A stretch of 64,000 nucleotides of DNA, taken from NCBI RefSeq assembly GCF_014637795.1, contig NZ_BMFD01000002.1:25157-89156 (forward strand). Direction: 5' to 3'. Below, piece after piece: positions 9,019 through 16,105 of the stretch. Within the stretch, counting starts at the first letter, position 1. Every line of letters begins with the position of its first letter. The notes below the pieces were generated by a model, which saw only the letters and a list, made by a program, of their open reading frames with translations, did no database searches and had not been told where the DNA came from. Both the position numbers and the translations under genes were made by a program. The stretch is from Belliella aquatica (GTDB lineage Bacteria; Bacteroidota; Bacteroidia; Cytophagales; Cyclobacteriaceae).

Positions 9019-9621
9019 TTATTTAAGCGTTCTAAAAAAGAGCATAAAGCTGGGTCAAATATTAAAATCTTAATAGTCGATACTTTACCCTACAAAAGTC
9101 AGATATTACACAATCCAAAAACTTACACTTTATGAAATATTTGTTATATAAATCTCACTTTTTCAAAACAATTCTATTGTGTATTAGTTAAAATTAGTTT
9201 ATTATTTTGTTTTGGTATCATAAAAAATGTTTTTTACATTATAAAAAACCTCTTTTGTTTTCAGAAAAACTGCACTTATTTGTAAAATTTGCTAGTTAAA
9301 ACACAGAGAGTTAAGGAGAATGAATAGAGAAATAGGAATATGTAAAAAGGAAGGCAGATCTGATACTCAAGCATCTTGGTGAAAGGGTCAATGAATCTAG
9401 CTAAAAAGGAAGTTTGGATGGGCTTAAAGATTAATTTCAACTAAATAGGTCAGTTTTATAAATTATAAAAATCCATTTTACAGTACAGCGTTCATGCCAT
9501 TAACCAAACAAAATGGTGTATTATAAAGCCAATGATGTAGTGATAAGCAATAACGCTTATCCAAAAGATTATTTGTGATAAAAATGTAACTGATGTCAAG
9601 CGGGTATTTATAAGAATATAA
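9019..9621. other. 603-bp non-coding spacer upstream of the ice-binding gene
   Basis: AT-rich spacer between the start of the ice-binding gene and the stop of the small AraC gene, both on the minus strand. It must hold the promoter of the ice-binding/OmpA pair. A weak match to the Bacteroidota -7 element (CAAATATT at 9056-9063, read on the minus strand) is present with no convincing -33 partner. I see no RNA gene or repeat. Confidence 0.4.
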
Positions 9622-10185
9622 TTATACCACTTTAACCAGCAAACTGAGGCGTTTCTTTTTGATCGATTGAAAAAAACTAGGGTTAAGCCCTGTTACTTTT
9701 TTGAAATGTCTATTAAGTTGAACAGTATTTCTGAAATTCAATTGTTTTGCGACTTCTTTCAGGGTTAACGAATCGTAAAGGATCATTTCCTTGGCTTTTT
9801 CGATTCTGAGTTCCATGATATAATGCGTCATTGTACAGCCGCTTACTTCTGCAAAAATAGTAGAAAGGGAAGAAAAGCTAAGTCCTAAATTTTCAGTAAG
9901 AAACTCTTGATAGCTACTTTTAGTAAACACTTCATCTTTGGCCATCATTTGATCTAAAATCAATTTGACTTTTTCAATGAGGTCTTCATGGTCTTTATCT
10001 AACAGAACAAGTCCATGACGTTTCAGACTATTTCTGAGCACCCCATGATCGGCCGATGACAATTCTTTCTTCAGCTCAACAATTCCAAGCTTTTTAATTA
10101 CTGCTGGAATTTCAAGATTTTTTAGAATTTCCCTGACGTTTGCCTTACAACGCAAACTAACCATGTAGCGAATATATATTTTCAT
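9622..10185 (-). CDS. small AraC-type helix-turn-helix regulator (paralogue 2 of a tandem pair)
   Basis: A 187-residue protein with a C-terminal AraC DNA-binding domain: LTLKEVAKQLNFRNTVQLNRHF is the second helix-turn-helix and KKVTGLNPSFF the closing motif. The first about 80 residues form a small domain starting IRYMVSLRCKANVREIL, which is also found in the neighbouring gene and contains one shared Cys. It ends with a cluster of Lys/Arg residues. The gene is 24 bases downstream of its paralogue, so the two are co-transcribed. No signal or target is evident. The copy is clearly more divergent from the family pattern than its neighbour. Confidence 0.85.
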   Translation of the reverse strand: MKIYIRYMVSLRCKANVREILKNLEIPAVIKKLGIVELKKELSSADHGVLRNSLKRHGLVLLDKDHEDLIEKVKLILDQMMAKDEVFTKSSYQEFLTENLGLSFSSLSTIFAEVSGCTMTHYIMELRIEKAKEMILYDSLTLKEVAKQLNFRNTVQLNRHFKKVTGLNPSFFQSIKKKRLSLLVKVV

Positions 10186-10209
10186 ACTATTGGATAGGCA
10201 TCCATTGGT

Positions 10210-10770
10210 TTAGAGATTTTCAAGATTGGTTGTTCTTTTTAACTTCAATTGCTTGAAAAAGGAGGGAGTGACCCCTGTTACTTTTTTAAACTGACTTGAA
10301 AGATGGGCTACACTGCTATAGTGCAATTTGTACGCGATTTCAGATAGATTTAATTCATCATATAAAAGAAGCTCTTTGACTTTCTCGATTTTATGAATGA
10401 TGATGTATTGTTGTATCGTTAGTCCTTTTACTTCTGTGAATATATTAGAAAGATAGGTATAATCATAACCTAATTTTTGACTGAGGTGAATAGAGAAGTT
10501 TTCTTTGGGCATTTCGTCCGAATAATGGATAATCTCTATTATAGAATTTTTGATCCTCTCGATCAGAATACTTTTCTTATCATCCATCAGCTCCAAGCCA
10601 GATTTCAACAAATTCTTATTCAGTTGCTCGCGTTGTTCTTGAGATATGGGTTCGGCAAGTTCTACTGTACCCAACTCAACCTGATTATAGTCAATACCCA
10701 AACAGCAAAGTTCTTCTTTGACCACCATCTTACAACGAAGACTTACCATGTATTTTATATGCAGTTTCAA
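10210..10770 (-). CDS. small AraC-type helix-turn-helix regulator (paralogue 1 of a tandem pair)
   Basis: A 186-residue regulator of a type common in Bacteroidota: N-terminal domain beginning IKYMVSLRCKMVVKEEL (about 75 residues, possibly a small alpha/beta sensor), then an AraC domain with LNLSEIAYKLHYSSVAHLSSQF and KKVTGVTPSFF. The N-terminal domain carries the Cys shared with the downstream copy and a second Cys pair (CC) nearby. Unlike classical AraC proteins there is no cupin domain, so sugar sensing is unlikely. It is the first gene of the pair and is probably transcribed from the 10771-11193 spacer. Confidence 0.87.
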   Translation of the reverse strand: MKLHIKYMVSLRCKMVVKEELCCLGIDYNQVELGTVELAEPISQEQREQLNKNLLKSGLELMDDKKSILIERIKNSIIEIIHYSDEMPKENFSIHLSQKLGYDYTYLSNIFTEVKGLTIQQYIIIHKIEKVKELLLYDELNLSEIAYKLHYSSVAHLSSQFKKVTGVTPSFFKQLKLKRTTNLENL

Positions 10771-11193
10771 AATTGATTGATCAGATTTAAGGAATTAAAA
10801 TTGAAAGTCATCCATTGCCCTGCTAAGCATTTTCCCTTTCCTGTTATCATTATTCGTGTGATAGGCTTTTAAATTTTGGATGTGCATAAAGATGATCAAT
10901 TTAAGTCGGTTATCAACCGTATGACAATTAATATTAGCTATAATTTATAAAAAAATTAGAGCTAAAATGTACCCATACTGCTCAAATAACCAATTTTTAG
11001 TGATATCAACCGATCCTCAGACACATCTTACTAGGTAATGTTTACCCACAATAATGATAGTTTGAGTCGTTATAACTGAATACGTTTTAAAGCTCTCTAT
11101 TGAAGCTTATCAATTAATATTTATCTTTAAGAATTGAAACAAAAGCGATGTGGTTCAAAATTATATTTTAATAAATTTCAACACAGATAAATA
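10771..11193. other. 423-bp divergent spacer
   Basis: Separates the tandem AraC genes (minus) from the exported CHY zinc-finger gene (plus), so promoters for both should be here. A short inverted repeat, GGTTATCAACC, occurs near 10911. I see no clear promoter pair, RNA gene or terminator. Confidence 0.35.
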
Positions 11194-11685
11194 ATGAAAC
11201 GATTAACCTTAATTCCTCTTTTGATGTTGTTATTTTTTACTTCATCTACCTTTGCTCAAAATAATGTGGATCAACCATTTAAATTTATTGAAATAGGAGA
11301 GGTGAGGGTTTTTGGTAAATCAGTGGATAAGCAAACACGCTGTGTACATTGGCATTCTGACTTAGATATCATCGCTATCAAATTCAAGTGCTGCGACAAA
11401 TACTACCCTTGTTTTTCCTGTCACGAGGAAGAGGCAGATCACAAACATACGGTTTGGCCAAAAGGAGAATTTGACGAAAAAGCAATTCTCTGCGGCGTTT
11501 GCGGACATGAACTGACCATCAAAGAATACATGGCCTCAGGCAATACCTGCACAAACTGCAAATCCAATTTCAATCCCGGCTGCAGCAATCATTATCACCT
11601 GTACTTTGACGTGGAAGAGAAGAAGGTGGAAGACGAAAACCCAGATTTTTCAAGGATGAGATCAACTCTTAAAATAAAAAACTAA
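11194..11685 (+). CDS. exported CHY-type zinc-finger protein
   Basis: 163 residues. A typical signal peptide spans residues 1-21 (hydrophobic core, ending TFAQ). A CHY zinc finger covers residues of about 40-140: TRCVHWHSDLDIIAIKFKCC, YYPCFSCHEEEADH, AILCGVCGHELTI, CTNCKSNFNPGC and HYHLYF, giving at least ten Cys and several His ligands for about three zinc ions. CHY proteins, including yeast Hot13, are usually small intracellular proteins without a signal sequence, so this is an unusual exported form. No Met lies between the signal and the finger, so a cytosolic start is not available with ATG. The stop overlaps the convergent response-regulator gene by 4 bases. Function unknown; metal buffering or redox folding in the periplasm is a guess. 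Confidence 0.82.
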   Translation: MKRLTLIPLLMLLFFTSSTFAQNNVDQPFKFIEIGEVRVFGKSVDKQTRCVHWHSDLDIIAIKFKCCDKYYPCFSCHEEEADHKHTVWPKGEFDEKAILCGVCGHELTIKEYMASGNTCTNCKSNFNPGCSNHYHLYFDVEEKKVEDENPDFSRMRSTLKIKN

Positions 11686-12329
11686 ATCAATCGCTTTTTC
11701 TTTGCCTCCTCGATCGCTTCAATTTTAGAGTGAACTTTTAATTTTTGATAAATATTTTCAATGTGCCGACGTACTGTATAAGGCGAGATAAAAAGATTCT
11801 CTGCAATTAAAGTGTAGGGAATTCCGGTGGATAGTTGCTCTAAAACCTCTACTTCTCTTTTAGAAAGCTGAACTGAGCTTTCAATATCCGGTTGAACTAC
11901 TTTTTTTATTGGCGTTCTTAAAAGATTCAAGGTTTTTAATGCTATGGATGGAGTCATAGCTGCTCCACCATCTAGTGTTTGCTTAATTGCATTATGCAAT
12001 TCCTGTGGTGCTGTTTCTTTTAAAAGATACCCATCTGCTCCTGCTTTTATAGCATTAAATATTTTTTCGTCATCATCAAAGACAGTAAGAATAATAATCT
12101 TGATTTGAGGATATCTGTTTTTAACTAATGCCGTTGTTTCTATACCATTTAACAGTGGCATTTCTATATCCATAAGAATTAAATCAGTATTTCGAAAAGT
12201 TTGCAGTTTATCCAAACACTCTTTTCCATTTGTAGCAGTAAAGCCTATTGTAAAATCATCGAAAAAAGAGAGTTTTTCTCTCACACTCGTTATTAAAAAA
12301 TTATTGTCATCTACAATAGCTATTTGCAT
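11682..12329 (-). CDS. NarL/LuxR-family response regulator
   Basis: 215 residues. The receiver domain has acidic IVDDNN near the start, the phosphoacceptor Asp in LILMDIEMP (about residue 54), the Thr of ILTVFDD and the Lys of YLLKET (about residue 104). The C-terminal LuxR helix-turn-helix reads LSKREVEVLEQLSTGIPYTL, IAENLFISPYTVRRHIENIY and KLKVHSK. It is 27 bases downstream of the TPR histidine kinase and is its evident partner. Targets are unknown. Confidence 0.92.
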   Translation of the reverse strand: MQIAIVDDNNFLITSVREKLSFFDDFTIGFTATNGKECLDKLQTFRNTDLILMDIEMPLLNGIETTALVKNRYPQIKIIILTVFDDDEKIFNAIKAGADGYLLKETAPQELHNAIKQTLDGGAAMTPSIALKTLNLLRTPIKKVVQPDIESSVQLSKREVEVLEQLSTGIPYTLIAENLFISPYTVRRHIENIYQKLKVHSKIEAIEEAKKKRLI

Positions 12330-12356
12330 TTTATTAAAAATTAACGATTTTAAAAA

Positions 12357-14339
12357 CTAAATGACTGAAAAGGAAATCTTTGTTCCTTTTCCCAATTCTG
12401 ATAAAATTCCCAATTCACTCCCGAGGTCTTCTGCTCGTTTCCTCATATTCACTAAACCATTACCAACCTCTATTTCTTGCTCTATAAAACCTATACCATC
12501 ATCAGTAATTCTAAAATTTATTCCACTATGATTATCAACTTCAACAAAGATATGGTTTGCATTTGCATATTTTAGAGCATTATTTATTGCTTCTTGAATG
12601 ATCCTAAAACTATTTAATCCTTGATTTGCAGTAAACGATGTTTTTTGGATCATTTCCTCGTCTACAAGAATTGAAATTATTATATGCGGCTGTGAATGTT
12701 TTGCTTTCTCAATGAAATTGGCTACCCTAGACTTCAAATCAACAAGGGAGATTTCGGACTTGTTCATGGCCCAGATAGTGTCTCTAAGTTCTTGTATGGC
12801 TTCATTTGCAAAAAGTGCTATCTGATTTAGCTTAACCGAAAGTTGTAAATTGCTCTCTTCAAGAAAATATTTTGTTGTGTAAATAGAAGATACAATAAAT
12901 GAAAGTTGTGCACCAATGTTATCATGCAAATCTCTAGATATCAACAACCTCTGTTCATGAAGCCTATTTTGCGTCTCAATTTTTTCAAAGGCAAGTTTGA
13001 GATCAATATCCTTTTGTTGCTTAATGTTTTTTAGCAACTGTTGCTTATAAAGTAGAAACCCAAGAAGACCTATGATTATTGCAAAAGCTAATAACCCAAA
13101 TATCCATAGGTTTCTGTTTTTTAAAACGAGCTGATCTTCAGCTATTTTTGCATTTTGAATCAAGATTTGATTCTCTTTTTCAGCAGTTTCATATTGGATT
13201 GTTAGCTCGTTTAGCTGATTGATCTTTTCAATAGAAAGCCTTTCATCTTCATTGATCTTATATTTTTCATAATAGGAGAGTGCTGTTTTGAAATCTCCTT
13301 TTTTACGATACAACTCATTTAGCCTTAAATAAACTTCCGATAAGTATGAAATTTGACTTGTTTGAAGTAATTCTTCTAAAACTCCTTTAAGTACAGTCTC
13401 TGACTTTCCTAAATTACCTTTTTCAAGATAAATTTTCCCTAAATTTATTTTTGTGACATACCTATTATTTTCAGGTTCTTCCAATGCAAGTAATGTATAT
13501 TTCTCCGCTAGATCATAATCACCTATTTTGATATAAGTATTTCCAATATTTGAATACCAAGAATAGAGAAACATCGAATTAGGGCTTTTTTTGAAATATT
13601 CAATAGCTTTCAAATTATAGGTAATCGCCTTTTCATAATCCTTCAATTCATCATATGCTATTCCTATTAAACCATAATTTCTACCTATGTATTCCTCTTT
13701 TTGAACACCATTAATCTCCAAGCCTTTTTCATACCATTCAATCGCTTTTTGGTATTCTCCAGTACGGTCATAGGTATAACCAATTTGAAGAATGGCATTC
13801 AGTTCCTTATCTCTACTGGATAACACTTTTCTTATTTTCAACTCTTTTAGACCTGTTTTTAGCGCTTCTTTATATTGTCCCTTATTTGCCAAAAGCATTT
13901 GCTTGTAATAAAGAGCATCCGCTGCTATAGAGTCATTTAATCCGATCAATTTATTAAAAGTAGAATCAAGAAAATAAATAGCTTTATCCTCTTCTTCTAT
14001 AAATCGATAAAATAGCGCTTTTTCAAAAAAAAGTTCTCCTTTAATTTCTTCCGATGAAGCATATAAAATAGCCTGGTCAAGAAAAAATAGCACACTATCT
14101 GGTTCATTTGCGACATATCGATATGCCATTTGAAGCAAAATTTTAGATTTTTCTGATAGTTCGCTGGCTTCAAGGACTTGTTTTAAGCTATCTTTTTCAG
14201 AAATTTTTACTTCGCTTATTCCATTTTGAAAGAACCCTAAACAAAAAATGACAAGAAGATAAAATTTTAAAACATAAATCTTACTTTGTTCTACGGCCAT
14301 ATTTTTATGAATTACACCTTGTAAATTGGCATTTTTCAT
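12357..14339 (-). CDS. TPR-containing sensor histidine kinase (HisKA_3 type)
   Basis: 660 residues. An N-terminal hydrophobic segment, then about eight tetratricopeptide repeats (residues of about 60-380) expected in the periplasm. A transmembrane helix (LWIFGLLAFAIIIGLLGFLL, about 412-431) leads to a short coiled coil. The dimerisation/phosphoacceptor motif is LLISRDLHDNIGAQLSF. The ATPase domain shows IQEAINNALKYA (N box), ITDDGIGF (G1) and GNGLVNMRKRAEDLG (G2). TPR kinases of this form are common in Bacteroidota and sense unknown envelope signals. An alternative start at 14300 (MAVEQSK) would put the hydrophobic segment closer to the N-terminus. It sits between an unknown exported protein and its response regulator in one operon. 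Confidence 0.92.
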   Translation of the reverse strand: MKNANLQGVIHKNMAVEQSKIYVLKFYLLVIFCLGFFQNGISEVKISEKDSLKQVLEASELSEKSKILLQMAYRYVANEPDSVLFFLDQAILYASSEEIKGELFFEKALFYRFIEEEDKAIYFLDSTFNKLIGLNDSIAADALYYKQMLLANKGQYKEALKTGLKELKIRKVLSSRDKELNAILQIGYTYDRTGEYQKAIEWYEKGLEINGVQKEEYIGRNYGLIGIAYDELKDYEKAITYNLKAIEYFKKSPNSMFLYSWYSNIGNTYIKIGDYDLAEKYTLLALEEPENNRYVTKINLGKIYLEKGNLGKSETVLKGVLEELLQTSQISYLSEVYLRLNELYRKKGDFKTALSYYEKYKINEDERLSIEKINQLNELTIQYETAEKENQILIQNAKIAEDQLVLKNRNLWIFGLLAFAIIIGLLGFLLYKQQLLKNIKQQKDIDLKLAFEKIETQNRLHEQRLLISRDLHDNIGAQLSFIVSSIYTTKYFLEESNLQLSVKLNQIALFANEAIQELRDTIWAMNKSEISLVDLKSRVANFIEKAKHSQPHIIISILVDEEMIQKTSFTANQGLNSFRIIQEAINNALKYANANHIFVEVDNHSGINFRITDDGIGFIEQEIEVGNGLVNMRKRAEDLGSELGILSELGKGTKISFSVI

Positions 14340-14387
14340 GTTTACAACAAAGTGAATTGCAAAAAATCATAATCGAATGACAAAGGA

Positions 14388-15413
14388 TCAATTGCTATTT
14401 GAGTGTTCTAAGAATGTAGAAATGAAAATCTCTAAATAATCATCAATTGCAAGAGTCACTTTTTCGATATAAGCTGCTCTATCTGCCTTGACTGGGTTAG
14501 TAATTGTAATCTCTTTTTTTTGTGCATAAATGATTCCTGAACCCCAATCTGTTCTGAATTCACCAACGGCCCGGTTCTTAATTTTTTCTCTGGGAATTAC
14601 GCCTTCAATTTCAAAAGCCTTATAATTCTTGGGAGAAAAGACAATACTAGATTCCAAATTTCCCAACTTACCACCGCCTTTCCAGCTGATAGCACTTTTA
14701 TATGGATAGGCACCTAATCCAAATTCACCTTTCAACTCTGATGAACCACCAGCTTTTCTATCTTCCATGATTTCCGCAAAAGTGATGTTCATACCGAAAT
14801 CCAAAACAGGCACATTTCCAAGCTGATCTGATATTTTGCCAACATTGTCTCTTATACTTCCTTTTTCAAGCAATTGACCCATTGGAAGATTTCCAAGTAT
14901 TTTAGATTGCTTTGAAACTGCCTCTTTAACATCTTTTACCCCTTCATTAAAATTAGATGTAACATCAAAGAATATAGTTCCTGTAGGCTGAGTGTAAACA
15001 AATCCATTCTTGTAACTGAATTCTCCACCTACCGTAGTATTCACTTTTTGTTGGAATTCCTCAATCTTTTTTGCCTCTTCATGAGCAATAACCTCGATTC
15101 CCGCAGCAGTCAGTTTAGCTATCACTTTTTTGTATGCATTATCGGTAATGCTTTGAATATCGGCCTCAGTAAGTTCACTATCCAAGCCTGCCGTCATTGA
15201 AATTTTTGTAGATGCTTTCCTATCAAATCCCGTTGTATTGCTCTCTATAATTGTCTGATAACCGATGTTAAACTCTCTGAAATAGACTTTCTTTGGTGCA
15301 TTTTTCAATTTTTTTGCTCCAAATTCATCGATTCTAACATCTGATTTCGAAATAATTGGTGTATCGGCTAAAAATGGAAGGAAAAATAGACAGAGGTACA
15401 TGATTGGTTTCAT
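14388..15413 (-). CDS. exported protein of unknown function, first gene of the kinase operon
   Basis: 341 residues with an N-terminal signal-like segment (MKPIMYLCLFFLPFLADTP). I do not recognise a domain. The first half has a short strand-helix region (KVYFREFNIGYQTI, then TEADIQSITDNAYKKVIAKL and AAGIEVIAHEEAKK). The second half is rich in Gly, Lys and beta-forming residues (FGLGAYPYKSAISWKGGGKL). It ends with a helix before the stop. It lies 48 bases upstream of the TPR sensor kinase on the same strand, so it could be the sensed factor, an accessory sensor or an unrelated envelope protein. No Cys for lipidation and no T9SS tail are seen. Confidence 0.7.
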   Translation of the reverse strand: MKPIMYLCLFFLPFLADTPIISKSDVRIDEFGAKKLKNAPKKVYFREFNIGYQTIIESNTTGFDRKASTKISMTAGLDSELTEADIQSITDNAYKKVIAKLTAAGIEVIAHEEAKKIEEFQQKVNTTVGGEFSYKNGFVYTQPTGTIFFDVTSNFNEGVKDVKEAVSKQSKILGNLPMGQLLEKGSIRDNVGKISDQLGNVPVLDFGMNITFAEIMEDRKAGGSSELKGEFGLGAYPYKSAISWKGGGKLGNLESSIVFSPKNYKAFEIEGVIPREKIKNRAVGEFRTDWGSGIIYAQKKEITITNPVKADRAAYIEKVTLAIDDYLEIFISTFLEHSNSN

Positions 15414-15709
15414 AGCTGAAAATTTTTGGTTGTGGATTTGAATTATAATTTGTTGCTTGACATCACTAATATTTACAAAGAATAAATACCTCTAAACTGT
15501 TAAGTATCATATGAATAGTACAGACAAAGAAGCGCTGATTAGCAATATGCAATATTAATTGAAAGCTTAAAGTCTTGGAATAGGGCATATGCCCCATTTT
15601 AAAAAAACAATATTTTCAAATAACCATTAAAAGGTAAGAAGCGAAGCCTTTTAGCGTAATGAAGTAGTAAGGTGGTGAATATACACCCTCTCTTATTATT
15701 TTTAATATG

Positions 15710-15865
15710 CATATCCGCTTTCATGCCAGTAGCCATCCAAAATAATGTAATTATCATATTTAGATCATCAGTTGACTCTTGTCCGTGGAGGCTGTTGACA
15801 ATTATCCGCTATAATTCAGGTTTTAATCTTAGATACTGACGTAATTGCGGATAATCATAATTTTT
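15710..15865. repeat. dispersed intergenic repeat, copy 1
   Basis: About 155 bp. It starts CATATCCGCTTTCATGCCAG and AGTAGCCAT and ends GTAATTGCGGATAATCATAA. The same order of segments recurs at 45371-45545, and the right half recurs at 39005-39055. TATCCGC near the left end and GCGGATA near the right end are inverted to each other, and a second ATTATCCGC lies inside, so it can fold. No coding potential. The rest of the 15414-16105 spacer holds a perfect terminator hairpin at 15931 and no recognisable gene. Confidence 0.7.
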
Positions 15866-15930
15866 AAATTTTTGGAATGTTATAGCAAATACACTCTTGA
15901 CTAATAAATTGTCTTTTATTTATATAAAAA

Positions 15931-15966
15931 GTAAAAAAAATACCCACAACAGGGTATTTTTTTTAC
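15931..15966. terminator. perfect bidirectional terminator hairpin in a divergent spacer
   Basis: A perfect 15-bp stem, 15931-15945 pairing with 15952-15966, with a 6-base loop (ACAACA). The stem carries TACCC/GGGTA at the loop and eight A / eight T outside, so it is terminator-shaped on both strands. Neither neighbour ends here: the minus gene starts at 15413 and the plus gene at 16106. Confidence 0.75.
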
Positions 15967-16105
15967 TCTTAATTTTTAATAATTTTATTGTGTTATTTTA
16001 ATTTACTACACTTAATATCAGTCTTTTAATTTCCACTATAGACTGTACACCAAGAGCGTTTTTATCGATTAATTTTTATAGTATATAACTTAAATATTTA
16101 AAACT

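Noticed and set aside
11194..15413. A toxin-antitoxin or defence system around the CHY protein and sensor kinase
   Set aside because: No toxin, nuclease or phage-defence motif is visible; the kinase and regulator form an ordinary two-component pair.
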